Positions 7,533 to 16,099 of a DNA stretch of 64,000 nucleotides are shown piece by piece. Numbering within the stretch: the stretch's first letter is position 1; the number at the start of each line of letters is the position of its first letter. A model generated the notes under the pieces. The model searched no databases. It saw only the letters and a list, made by a program, of their open reading frames with translations, and was not told where the DNA came from. A program made the translations under genes and the position numbers. The stretch is from Pseudarthrobacter phenanthrenivorans (GTDB lineage Bacteria > Actinomycetota > Actinomycetes > Actinomycetales > Micrococcaceae), in the NCBI RefSeq assembly GCF_000813845.1, contig NZ_JWTB01000003.1, positions 19,964-83,963 on the forward strand, written 5' to 3'.

Positions 7533-9713
7533 ATGACCGCCTGGAACGAAGACAATGAGGCCTCCGGCTCGGATGTTGGTGCCGTCACCGTGCTGGAAGG
7601 CTCCTCGTTTTGCATTTCTGCAGGAACCGGCGACATCAGTGCTGACGGCGGCACGAACGGCGCGTTTTACCAGGACACCCGGATCGTCTCGGGCTGGGTG
7701 CTGCGGATCAACGGCTCACGGCGCGAACCGCTGTCGGCCCAGAAGGCCCAGCCTTTCGAAGCAACCTTCGTTGGCCGCGCCACGTGGCCGGGAGGCCGGT
7801 TCGACAGTCCGCTGGTGGTCCGCCAGGTCCGCCACATCGGACCGGGCCTGCAGGACGACATCATCCTGGAGAATTACGCAGCGGAACCCGTTGAATGCGA
7901 CATCGAGCTGCTTGTGGACGCGGACCAGGCCGACCTCTTCGAAGTGAAAGGCGGCCGGACCACGGGCCCCGATGACACCACCCGCAGTGTGGTGGACGGA
8001 AAGCTCATCATCGAAGCATCCCGCCACGGCCAGCAACGCGGCTCCGCCATCGGGGCCAAGGATGCGGAGGTGGGCACCGACGGACTCCGCTTCCGCGTTA
8101 CCGTCCCGGCCCGCGGCAAGTGGAGCACCAGCGTGATTGTGGTGCCGCTGGTCAACGGGGAGGCCCCGGAAAAGCCCTTCACGGAGGGCCAGCTGCCGCA
8201 CCACCGCGAGGGCGTGCGGCGCCACCTGGCCTGGGAGGAGAACGTGCCGCGGATCAGCATCGAGGACACCAGTTTCCAGAACGTGCTCAACCGCAGCCAA
8301 AGTGACCTCGGTGCCCTGAGGATCTTCGATGCCCACCACCCCAACCGCGCGGCAGTCGCGGCGGGTGCGCCCTGGTTCATGGCGCTGTTCGGGCGGGATT
8401 CGCTGCTGACGTCCTACATGAGCATGATGGTCAACCCCAATCTCGCTCTGGGCACGCTGCAGACCCTGGCCGGGATCCAGGGGAAGAAAGTGGACGTGGA
8501 CTCCGAAGAGGAACCCGGACGCATTCCGCACGAGGTCCGGCTGGGCGTCACTGCGGGCCTGTCGCTGGGCGGCACCGCGTACTACGGCACGGCCGACGCA
8601 ACCCCGCTTTTCGTGGCAACCCTGGGCGAGCTGAGCCGGTGGGGACTGTCCCGCGACGCGATCCAGCCGCTCCTGTCGCACGCCGACCGGGCCCTGGAAT
8701 GGATCGAAAAATACGGCGACCGCGACGGCGACGGCTTCGTGGAGTACCTCCGGCCCAACGACCACGGCCTGGTCAACCAGGGCTGGAAAGACTCCTGGGA
8801 CGGCATCAACTTTGCGGACGGGACCATCGCGGAAGCCCCCATCGCGCTCTGCGAGGTCCAGGCCTATGTCTATGCTGCCTACCTCGGCAGGTCGCTGCTG
8901 GCCCACTGGACCGGGGACCCGGACCTGGAAAAGCACTGGGCCGACAAGGCCGCAGCCTTCAAGGAGGAGTTCAACCGGAAGTTCTGGCTGCCGGACAAGG
9001 GTTACTTTGCGGTGGCACTGGACAAGGACAAACGGCACGTCGATGCGCTGACGTCCAACATCGGCCACTGCCTGTGGACGGGCATCGTGGACGAGGACAA
9101 AGCCGTGTCCGTCATGGAAAACCTGATGTCCCCTCAGATGTTCACCGGCTGGGGCATCCGCACGCTGGCCTCCGACATGGGCGCCTACAACCCGGTCAGC
9201 TACCACAACGGCTCAGTGTGGCCACACGACACCGCACTGGTGGCTACGGGGCTGATGCGTTACGGGTTCGTAGACGAGGCGAAACGGGTGGCGCTGGGCA
9301 TCCTCGACGCAGCCCGGCACTTTGATGGCCGGCTGCCGGAACTGTTCTGCGGGTTCGACCGCGGCGAGTTCCCAGGCCCTGTTCCGTATCCCACCGCGTG
9401 CTCCCCGCAGGCGTGGGCGGCGGCGGCCCCTGTGCAGCTCGCACGGATCCTGCTGCGGTTCGACCCCGTCTTCACCCGCCGGGTGGTGCATCTGGCGCCG
9501 ATCCTGCCGGAGTCCGTGGGAACCTTCCGGGCTGAAAATGTCCTGCTGGACACCAGCAGGGTGACCATCAGTGCCACAGGCTCCAGCGGCACCATCGACG
9601 GACTGCCGCCGGGCCTGAAACTGCTGGATGAACCGCGCCCGCCGCTGGCCTACCCTCTGGAAGAGTCGATGGCAGGCCCGGACATCCGACGGCTGCATCA
9701 ACCGGAAGCCTGA
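7533..9713 (+). CDS. Glycogen debranching / amylo-alpha-1,6-glucosidase family protein
   Basis: A 726-residue protein with two domains: an N-terminal beta-sandwich of the GDE_N_bis type (about residues 15-215, YQDTRIVSGWVLRING) and a C-terminal alpha/alpha barrel like GH63/GH133 (about 260-680) with FGRDSLLTSY, WKDSWDGI and SYHNGSVWPHDTALVATG, the acidic and aromatic motifs of this fold. Family members cleave alpha-1,6 branches or related glucosides. There is no signal peptide, so action is intracellular. AAGGGAG precedes the ATG. It follows the GT4 gene and converges with the GNAT gene with only four bases between stops. In bacteria these proteins are often annotated as debranching enzymes without proof, so substrate is inference. 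Confidence 0.85.
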   Translation: MTAWNEDNEASGSDVGAVTVLEGSSFCISAGTGDISADGGTNGAFYQDTRIVSGWVLRINGSRREPLSAQKAQPFEATFVGRATWPGGRFDSPLVVRQVRHIGPGLQDDIILENYAAEPVECDIELLVDADQADLFEVKGGRTTGPDDTTRSVVDGKLIIEASRHGQQRGSAIGAKDAEVGTDGLRFRVTVPARGKWSTSVIVVPLVNGEAPEKPFTEGQLPHHREGVRRHLAWEENVPRISIEDTSFQNVLNRSQSDLGALRIFDAHHPNRAAVAAGAPWFMALFGRDSLLTSYMSMMVNPNLALGTLQTLAGIQGKKVDVDSEEEPGRIPHEVRLGVTAGLSLGGTAYYGTADATPLFVATLGELSRWGLSRDAIQPLLSHADRALEWIEKYGDRDGDGFVEYLRPNDHGLVNQGWKDSWDGINFADGTIAEAPIALCEVQAYVYAAYLGRSLLAHWTGDPDLEKHWADKAAAFKEEFNRKFWLPDKGYFAVALDKDKRHVDALTSNIGHCLWTGIVDEDKAVSVMENLMSPQMFTGWGIRTLASDMGAYNPVSYHNGSVWPHDTALVATGLMRYGFVDEAKRVALGILDAARHFDGRLPELFCGFDRGEFPGPVPYPTACSPQAWAAAAPVQLARILLRFDPVFTRRVVHLAPILPESVGTFRAENVLLDTSRVTISATGSSGTIDGLPPGLKLLDEPRPPLAYPLEESMAGPDIRRLHQPEA

Positions 9714-9717
9714 GAGG

Positions 9718-10251
9718 CTACGGCAGGGGCCGCTCCAGTACAAAGTCATGTTCCACCGTGCTGCCCAGCCGGAAGGACTTGGTTCCCACTTTGCGGAAGC
9801 CCGATTTTTCGTAGAAGCGGATGGCGCGGGCATTCTGGCTGTTGACCCCCAGCCAGGCTCCCGCGCCGCCCAGCGCGGCGGACGCCTCCAGGCTTGCGTG
9901 CATCAGCTCAGCGGCGGCGCCAAGCCCGTGGTAGTCGGGGTGGACGTAGCATTTGCTGATTTCCACGGAGGGCAGCAGGGACAGGACGGAGGCAACGTCC
10001 GGGTCCGTGGCGGGCCTGTTCACCAGGAGGCTGTAGCCGGTGAGGTCCCCGTCTGCGTCGATCGCCAGGATCGTGATGTCCGGATCCGCCAGGTATTCGT
10101 TGAAGTGGTCTTCGCTGAGCGTGTTGGCCAGGTGGGCGGCAATGTCGTCAGGCGACGACGACGGCGGGCAGGCCAGCGGAAAGGTGACGGCCGCCAGCTC
10201 GGCGAGGCGGCCGGCGTCGTCTGCTGTTGCTTTGCGGATGGTGTGGGTCAT
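9718..10251 (-). CDS. GNAT family N-acetyltransferase
   Basis: A 177-residue single-domain GNAT. Motif A, the acetyl-CoA pyrophosphate loop, is HPDYHGLGAAAELM around residue 100, preceded by the beta-4 strand ISKCYV; motif B is RFYEKSGFRKVGTK. The opening MTHTIRKATADDAG is typical of the family. The substrate is not predictable. It lies 30 bases downstream of the hydroxyacid dehydrogenase on the same strand and is likely co-transcribed. It converges with the debranching-type gene with almost no spacing, so transcription must stop within a coding region or by Rho. Confidence 0.88.
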   Translation of the reverse strand: MTHTIRKATADDAGRLAELAAVTFPLACPPSSSPDDIAAHLANTLSEDHFNEYLADPDITILAIDADGDLTGYSLLVNRPATDPDVASVLSLLPSVEISKCYVHPDYHGLGAAAELMHASLEASAALGGAGAWLGVNSQNARAIRFYEKSGFRKVGTKSFRLGSTVEHDFVLERPLP

Positions 10252-10281
10252 GGTGCTTCTTCCGGGTCGGTTCTTCCCCGC

Positions 10282-11241
10282 TCAGGCGGTGATTTTGCGG
10301 ATGGGGGAGCCGGCCAGCCACGCGGTGATGTCCTCCAGGGCGCCGCCGTAGAACTGGCGGTAGCTTTCCTGCGTGACGTAGCCAAGGTGGGGGGACAACA
10401 CGGTATTCGGGGCGGCAAGGAGCGGGTGCCCGGCCTGCAAGGGTTCCTGGTCGAAGACGTCCAGGGCGGCGCCGCGGATCCATCCGTTGGTGAGGGCCTT
10501 GACCAGGGCATCCTGGTCGACCAGGGGACCGCGGGCGGTGTTCACCAGGATGCCTTCGGGGCCCAGCAGGCGCAGCTCGGCCTCGCCTACTGTGTTCTCC
10601 GACCTCGGGGAGAGCCGCAGGTGGAGGGTGGCGACGTCGGCGACGGTGAAGAGTTCCTCCTTGGAGACCAGCCGGGCTCCGGCGTCGGCGGCAGCGTCCG
10701 CGGTCAGGTTCTGGCTCCAGGCCACCACGTCCATTCCGAAGGCCTGGCCGTAGGCCGCGATCCGCCGCCCGATCTTTCCCAGCCCCACGATGCCCAGGGT
10801 CTTCCCGGCGAGCTCCACGCCGACCGTTGACTGCCACGTTCCGGCCCGGAGGGAGTTCTCTTCCGCCGGGAGGTGCCGCGCGATGGCGAGCAGCAGGGCC
10901 CAGGTCAGTTCCGGTGCGGCCGTGGGTGAGCCCGCGGTGCCGCACACGGTCACTCCGTGCTCGGCTGCGGCAGCGAGGTCGATCGCGGCGTTGGCCATTC
11001 CGGTGGTGACCAGCAGCTCAAGTGCGGGCAGCTTCTCGAACACCTCGCGCGGGAACGCCGTCCTCTCGCGCATGGCGATCACCATGGTGGTGTCTGCCAG
11101 CGCCGAGACCAGGGCGTCCCGGGAAGGGAACGGCTCGCGGTAGGAGGTGACGGCCACTCCCTCAGCCTCCAGGGCCGCGAAGTCGGCGAAGCCGTTGGCC
11201 ACGTCCTGGTAGTCGTCGAGGATGGCAAGGCGGTGCGTCAT
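10282..11241 (-). CDS. D-2-hydroxyacid dehydrogenase family protein (NAD-dependent)
   Basis: A 319-residue D-isomer-specific 2-hydroxyacid dehydrogenase. It has a split N-terminal catalytic domain and an inserted Rossmann domain with LGIVGLGKIGRR; the catalytic arginine is in VNTARGPLVD, the glutamate follows in FDQEPL, and the catalytic histidine is in LSPHLGYVT. Members reduce 2-keto acids or oxidise phosphoglycerate; the length and lack of an ACT domain argue against SerA. The ATG at 11241 begins the usual RLAILDDYQ opening; an open extension upstream of it has no homologous look. The divergent CynX-type transporter lies 142 bases away. Substrate unknown. Confidence 0.88.
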   Translation of the reverse strand: MTHRLAILDDYQDVANGFADFAALEAEGVAVTSYREPFPSRDALVSALADTTMVIAMRERTAFPREVFEKLPALELLVTTGMANAAIDLAAAAEHGVTVCGTAGSPTAAPELTWALLLAIARHLPAEENSLRAGTWQSTVGVELAGKTLGIVGLGKIGRRIAAYGQAFGMDVVAWSQNLTADAAADAGARLVSKEELFTVADVATLHLRLSPRSENTVGEAELRLLGPEGILVNTARGPLVDQDALVKALTNGWIRGAALDVFDQEPLQAGHPLLAAPNTVLSPHLGYVTQESYRQFYGGALEDITAWLAGSPIRKITA

Positions 11242-11383
11242 GGGTATCCTCCGCGGGTGCTTCGTCCTGGGCTCAGGTTCATCGTATGGCAGCGCCGGCG
11301 GACAGGGCGCCTGAAACTCCAGCACCGCGGGGCGTGATAGCAATGGAAGTGATGAATCCACGCCCATTCCCGATTTTGCCGCT

Positions 11384-12577
11384 GTGAGCGGCCGCGTCCT
11401 GTCCCGCGTCCCGAAGAGCTGGGTCCTGCTGGCCTGCATCGGCCTGCTGGCGCTGAACCTCCGCGGCCCGTTCGTGGCCGTCGCGCCCCTGGTGGGCCCG
11501 ATGCAGGCGGAACTGCACTTTTCGCCGGTCCTGCTGGGACTGCTGACCAGCATCCCCGTGCTCTGCTTCTCGCTCGCCGCACCTCTGGCCTCCCTGGCAG
11601 CCCGGAAGTTCGGCGCCGAGTTCGCCGTCACGCTGACCATCCTGGGCGTGCTCGCCGGGGTGCTGGTCCGCTCTGCGGGAGGACCGGTGCTGGTGGTGGC
11701 CGGAACGGTGGTCATCGGTGTGGCCATCACGGTGGGCAACATCGCGGTGCCGCTGATCATCCGCCGCGATTTTGCCCCGCGGCGGCAGGGGACAGCGATG
11801 GGAATCTACACCGCCGCCCTGAACATCGGCTCGTTCCTGACCTCAGTGGCCATGGCCCCGCTGGCGTCCCTGACGGGCTGGCGGGTTGCCCTCGCGTCCG
11901 TGGCGCTCCTGGCCGTGGCCGCGGTGGCGGTGTGGGTCCTGGCCGTGGGGCCGCGGACCGCATTCCTGGTGGACGGCGGGGACGGGGCAGGGGTGGCAGC
12001 GGCCCGGGTTTCCGGCTCGGGCTGGACCACATTCGGGCTCACCGCAGGATTCGGCGGCCAGGCGTTTTCCTACTACGGCGTTACGGCGTGGCTGCCCAGC
12101 TACCTGCACGACGAGCTGGCCATGTCCACGTCCGAGGCCGGCGCCGCGTCCTCGATCTTCCAGATCCTGGCCATTGTGGGCGGCCTTGGGGTGCCCTTTG
12201 CGGCCAAGTACATGAGTACGACGGCGGTGGCGGTCACCCTGGGCACGCTGTGGCTTGCCGTTCCCGTGGGGCTGCTCTTCCTGCCGCAGCTGTGGTGGCT
12301 GTGGTCCACCTCCGGCGGGATTGCCCAGGGCGGCGGCATCACCCTGATCTTCATCGCCATCATCAAGCTCGCCCGCGACCAGGCCTCCGCGGGGCGGATG
12401 TCGGCTACGGTGCAGGGCCTGGGCTACTGCCTCGCCGCCGTCGCGCCGCCGCTCGTGGGCTTCGTCCATGACAGCTCCGGATCGTGGACGCCGGCACTGC
12501 TGGTCATCCTGGCTTCCGTGCTGACCTTCTTCGTCAGCACCACCCTGTCCGTCCGGAAGGTGCCGAAAGGGCGCTGA
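11384..12577 (+). CDS. MFS transporter, CynX/NimT family
   Basis: A 397-residue integral membrane protein with about 12 hydrophobic segments. The opening LALNLRGPFVAVAPLVG and the TM4-5 region GNIAVPLIIRRDF match the CynX/NimT branch of the major facilitator superfamily (cyanate, 2-nitroimidazole and related small-molecule transporters, often poorly characterised). It starts at GTG 11384, the most upstream usable start in frame; no strong Shine-Dalgarno is visible. It may be divergently co-regulated with the hydroxyacid dehydrogenase. Substrate cannot be assigned. Confidence 0.85.
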   Translation: MSGRVLSRVPKSWVLLACIGLLALNLRGPFVAVAPLVGPMQAELHFSPVLLGLLTSIPVLCFSLAAPLASLAARKFGAEFAVTLTILGVLAGVLVRSAGGPVLVVAGTVVIGVAITVGNIAVPLIIRRDFAPRRQGTAMGIYTAALNIGSFLTSVAMAPLASLTGWRVALASVALLAVAAVAVWVLAVGPRTAFLVDGGDGAGVAAARVSGSGWTTFGLTAGFGGQAFSYYGVTAWLPSYLHDELAMSTSEAGAASSIFQILAIVGGLGVPFAAKYMSTTAVAVTLGTLWLAVPVGLLFLPQLWWLWSTSGGIAQGGGITLIFIAIIKLARDQASAGRMSATVQGLGYCLAAVAPPLVGFVHDSSGSWTPALLVILASVLTFFVSTTLSVRKVPKGR

Positions 12578-12635
12578 GGCGAGGGCCGTCGTCGTACGTT
12601 CCCTGGACGCCCGCTCACTTAGCGCAATAAACACG

Positions 12636-12677
12636 ACAACGCCGCCCACATTCCTGGGGAAAGTGGGCGGGCGTTGT
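12636..12677. terminator. Hairpin terminator between convergent genes
   Basis: Arms ACAACGCCGCCCAC (12636-12649) and GTGGGCGGGCGTTGT (12663-12677) pair along their length with one bulged base and a 13-base loop. It lies between the CynX-type transporter and aceB, which converge. The rest of this 186-base gap shows nothing else. Confidence 0.65.
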
Positions 12678-12763
12678 GGGTGGTGCTCCGTCGCCGGGCC
12701 GGCGCCCCGGATTTCGGGGGGCCTGTTGCGAAGGGCGTGCCGGCCCGGCGGACGGAAGTCTTG

Positions 12764-14416
12764 CTATGCCGCGGCCAGCTCCTCGACCGTGGCCTTTTCA
12801 CGGGCCTCGGTCAGGTAGCGGGCGTAGGCGGGGAGGGTAAGGAAGGACGGGAACTCGCGGCTCAGCGTGACCTCTTCAAAGATGTCGCGGGCGTCCTCGA
12901 ACCGGTCGCCGTCGAATCGCTCCAGCCGGGCGAATTCCTCGTCCAGGAGTTCCTCCACCCACTCGTGGCTGATGATCTCTCCGTGGTCGGTGATGGCCCG
13001 GGCGTAGATCCACTGCCAGAGCTGGGAGCGGGAGATTTCGGCGGTGGCGGCGTCCTCCATGAGGTTGTGGATGGCCACCGCGCCGTTGCCGCGCAGCCAG
13101 GACTCGATGTAACGGATGCCCACTTCGATGTTGTTCCGGATGCCCTGCTCGGTGATGGTGCCGGTGGTGGCGGCAACGTCGATCAGGGCGCGGTCGTCCG
13201 GGGTGACGTCCTCGCGGAGCCGGTCCAGCTGGTTGGGCTTGCTGCCCAGGACGCCGTCGAACACCTCACGGCACACGGGCACCAGGTCCGGGTGCGCCAC
13301 CCAGGAGCCGTCGAAGCCGTCGTTGGCCTCGCGGGTCTTGTCCGCCCGCACCTTTTCGAGGGCGTTGGCGTTGGCTTCCGGGTCCTTGCGGTTGGGAACT
13401 GCTGCAGCCATGCCGCCGATGGCCATGGCGCCGCGCTTGTGGCAGGCCCGCACGAGCTGTTCGGTGTAGGCACGCATGAACGGCTGCGTCATGGTCACCT
13501 GGCCGCGGTCCGGGAGGACGAAACGGGGGCCGCGGGTGCGGAAGTTCTTGATGAGCGAGAAGATGTAGTCCCAGCGGCCGGCATTCAGGCCCGAGGCGTG
13601 GTCGCGCAGTTCGTAGAGGATCTCCTCCATTTCGAACGCGGCGGTGATGGTCTCGATCAGCACCGTGGCGCGGATGGTGCCCTGCGGGATGCCGAGCAGG
13701 TCCTGGGCCAGGATGAAAATGTCGTTCCACAGCCGGGCCTCGAGGTGGTTCTCGATCTTCGGCAGGTAGAAGTACGGTCCCTTGCCCTGGGCCAGCAGGC
13801 GGCGGGCGTTGTGGAAGAAGAACAGGCCGAAGTCCACGATCCCGCCGGCGATCGGCTGGCCGTCAATGAGCATGTGCTTCTCCGGCAGGTGCCAGCCGCG
13901 GGGCCGGACCACGATGGTGGGGAGTTCACCGGCGGGCTTCAGCTTGTATTCCTTGCCCTCTTCGCTGGTGAAGTCGATCCGGCGCTCCAGTGCGTCGGTG
14001 AGGTTCAGCTGGCCTTTGATGACGTTCCGCCAGGTGGGGGTGGAGGAGTCCTCCATGTCAGCGAGCCATACCTTGGCGCCGGAGTTCAGGGCGTTGATGG
14101 TCATTTTCTTGTCCACCGGACCGGTGATCTCCACGCGGCGGTCCTCCAGGCCGGGGGCCGGGGGAGCAACCCGCCAGGACGGATCGTTGCGGATGTGCTC
14201 GGTCTCCCGCAGGAAGCGGGGGTCGGCGCCGGCGGCGATGTCGGCACGCCGGGTACGCCGTGCCTGCAGCAGCTCCTGCCGCCGCTCGGCGGTGGCCCGG
14301 TGCAGCTTGGCAATGAACTCCAGCGCGTCCGGGGTCAGCACCTCATTCTGCCGGCAAATCGGCTGTGCGGTGAGAGTAATGCCATTGATCGTAAAGCTAT
14401 CGGTAAAGCTGTTCAT
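12764..14416 (-). CDS. aceB: Malate synthase A
   Basis: A 550-residue malate synthase of the A isoform (about 530-560 residues in the family, against about 720 for G). It condenses glyoxylate with acetyl-CoA to malate, the second step of the glyoxylate shunt, in the cytoplasm. The family signature is present as [18 protein letters not shown], and the substrate arginine lies in [13 protein letters not shown] 14416 has AAGGAG nine bases upstream; an in-frame upstream extension is not needed. It follows aceA on the same strand after 217 bases that contain a hairpin, so it may be co-transcribed with partial termination. Expression is probably controlled by the RamB-like regulator beyond aceA. Confidence 0.97.
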   Translation of the reverse strand: MNSFTDSFTINGITLTAQPICRQNEVLTPDALEFIAKLHRATAERRQELLQARRTRRADIAAGADPRFLRETEHIRNDPSWRVAPPAPGLEDRRVEITGPVDKKMTINALNSGAKVWLADMEDSSTPTWRNVIKGQLNLTDALERRIDFTSEEGKEYKLKPAGELPTIVVRPRGWHLPEKHMLIDGQPIAGGIVDFGLFFFHNARRLLAQGKGPYFYLPKIENHLEARLWNDIFILAQDLLGIPQGTIRATVLIETITAAFEMEEILYELRDHASGLNAGRWDYIFSLIKNFRTRGPRFVLPDRGQVTMTQPFMRAYTEQLVRACHKRGAMAIGGMAAAVPNRKDPEANANALEKVRADKTREANDGFDGSWVAHPDLVPVCREVFDGVLGSKPNQLDRLREDVTPDDRALIDVAATTGTITEQGIRNNIEVGIRYIESWLRGNGAVAIHNLMEDAATAEISRSQLWQWIYARAITDHGEIISHEWVEELLDEEFARLERFDGDRFEDARDIFEEVTLSREFPSFLTLPAYARYLTEAREKATVEELAAA

Positions 14417-14530
14417 CTCAGTCTCCTTAAAGACGAAAGGGAAGTTCGACGGCGGGTAGCGGCAGGGTGGCGACTTGGGCACGAGGCCGAGGAGCCGGTG
14501 TCGCGGCAGCCTGCGTAAAAGGGGCCCTGC

Positions 14531-14568
14531 GTCCGGCCTCGGCGAGTTCTACGAGCCCAAGGCCGGAC
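14531..14568 (-). terminator. Hairpin in the aceA-aceB intergenic region
   Basis: A 9-bp perfect inverted repeat, GTCCGGCCT (14531-14539) against AGGCCGGAC (14560-14568), with a 20-base loop. It lies in the 217-base spacer between aceA and aceB and could be a terminator for aceA or a processing/attenuation stem. The long loop makes it a weak call. Confidence 0.4.
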
Positions 14569-14633
14569 GTGGGGAATAGCAGGCAGAGCGATGCCGGTCC
14601 GAAGGCCGGACGGAAGCGCCGCCGTCGTAAGTG

Positions 14634-15950
14634 TTAGTGGAACTGGCCCTCTTCGGTGGATCCCACGAGGGCGAGGGTGGACGCGTTCGGGTTGAGCGCC
14701 GTGGAGATGGTGTCGAAGTAGCCGGTGCCGACTTCGCGCTGGTGCTTGGTTGCGGTGTAGCCGCGGGACTCGGAGGCGAATTCCTTTTCCTGGAGTTCGA
14801 CGTAGGCGCTCATGCCTTCCCGGGCGTAGCCGTGGGCGAGGTCGAACATCGAGTAGTTCAGGGCGTGGAAGCCGGCCAGGGTGATGAACTGGAACGTGAA
14901 GCCCATGGCGCCGAGTTCACGCTGGAACTTGGCAATGGTGTCGTCGTCCAGGTGCTTGCGCCAGTTGAACGAGGGCGAGCAGTTGTAGGAGAGCATCTGG
15001 TCCGGGAACTCGGCCTTGACGGATTCGGCGAACTTGCGGGCCAGCTCCAGGTCCGGGGTGCCCGTTTCCATCCAGATGAGGTCGGAGTACGGGGCGTAGG
15101 CCTTGGCGCGGGCAATGCAGGGTTCGATGCCGTTGCGGACCTTGTAGAAGCCCTCGGGTGTGCGCTCGCCGGTGATGAATTCCTGGTCCCGTTCGTCGAC
15201 GTCCGAGGTGATCAGGGTGGCTGCCTCGGCGTCTGTGCGGGCGATGACGACGGTGGGGGTTCCGGCGACGTCGGCTGCCAGGCGGGCGGCGTTCAGGGTG
15301 CGGACGTGCTGCTGGGTGGGGATGAGCACCTTGCCGCCGAGGTGGCCGCACTTCTTCTCCGAGGCAAGCTGGTCTTCCCAGTGCACGCCGGAGGCGCCGG
15401 CCTGGATCATGGATTTCATGAGTTCGTAGGCGTTCAGCGGGCCGCCGAAGCCGGCCTCGGCGTCGGCGACGATCGGCACCAGCCAGTCCTCGACGGTCTG
15501 GATGCCTTCGGAGAACTCGATCTGGTCTGCGCGGAGCAGGGCGTTGTTGATCCGGCGGACCACGGTGGGAACCGAGTTGGCCGGGTAGAGGGACTGGTCC
15601 GGGTAGGTGTGGCCGGAGTTGTTGGCGTCCGCGGCGACCTGCCAGCCGGAAAGGTAGATGGCGCGCAGGCCGGCCTTGACCTGCTGCACGGCCTGGTTGC
15701 CGGTGAGGGCGCCCAGGGCGTTGGTGTAGCCGCCGGTCTTGTGCTCCTCGGTGAGCTGCTTCCACAGCTTTTCCGAACCGCGGCGCGCCAGGGTGTGCTC
15801 TTCGGAGACGCGGCCGCGGAGACGGACGACGTCGGAGGCTGAGTAGTCCCGGGTCACACCTTCCCAGCGGGGGTTGGCGGCCCACTCGAGCTCCAGGGCG
15901 GCGGCCTGCTGTTCGGGCGTCTGCTGGGTGGGCTCAAATGCTGCAGTCAT
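14634..15950 (-). CDS. aceA: Isocitrate lyase
   Basis: A 438-residue isocitrate lyase, the short class-I bacterial form. It cleaves isocitrate to glyoxylate and succinate, the entry of the glyoxylate shunt used on acetate and fatty acids. The catalytic signature K199-K-C-G-H203 is intact, and WEDQLASE just before it carries conserved acidic residues of the Mg site. ATG 15950 has AAGGAG at good spacing; the upstream extension lacks homology. It is divergent from the RamB-like regulator; the 149-base gap holds a direct repeat likely to be regulatory. It precedes aceB on the same strand. Confidence 0.98.
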   Translation of the reverse strand: MTAAFEPTQQTPEQQAAALELEWAANPRWEGVTRDYSASDVVRLRGRVSEEHTLARRGSEKLWKQLTEEHKTGGYTNALGALTGNQAVQQVKAGLRAIYLSGWQVAADANNSGHTYPDQSLYPANSVPTVVRRINNALLRADQIEFSEGIQTVEDWLVPIVADAEAGFGGPLNAYELMKSMIQAGASGVHWEDQLASEKKCGHLGGKVLIPTQQHVRTLNAARLAADVAGTPTVVIARTDAEAATLITSDVDERDQEFITGERTPEGFYKVRNGIEPCIARAKAYAPYSDLIWMETGTPDLELARKFAESVKAEFPDQMLSYNCSPSFNWRKHLDDDTIAKFQRELGAMGFTFQFITLAGFHALNYSMFDLAHGYAREGMSAYVELQEKEFASESRGYTATKHQREVGTGYFDTISTALNPNASTLALVGSTEEGQFH

Positions 15951-16049
15951 CGTTGATCTCCTTGATTGAGCTCCGGAGGAGGTAGGTGGGAACCGCGCCG
16001 TTGAGGTTCCCACCGGCTTTTCCGGTGCAGTGTTTCTTTCCGTGTGAAC

Positions 16050-16069
16050 TACTTTTCAGTACTTTCAAC
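16050..16069. promoter_or_regulatory. Tandem direct repeat in the aceA / ramB-like intergenic region
   Basis: TACTTTTCAG (16050-16059) is followed immediately by TACTTTCAAC (16060-16069), sharing eight of ten positions, in an AT-rich patch of an otherwise GC-rich gap. TTTCTTTCC at 16032 and CTTTCC at 16073 add further related tracts. It is a candidate binding site for the RamB-like protein or an activator; the exact C. glutamicum RamB motif is not clearly present. Confidence 0.4.
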
Positions 16070-16099
16070 CGCCTTTCCAGATAAAAAGGGTGGAAAGAA

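Noticed and set aside
7716..9206. 496-residue open frame opposite the debranching-type gene
   Set aside because: Same reason; the sense strand has a full family match.
14417..14633. Small gene between aceA and aceB
   Set aside because: No frame with start, ribosome binding site and plausible composition; only a hairpin is evident.
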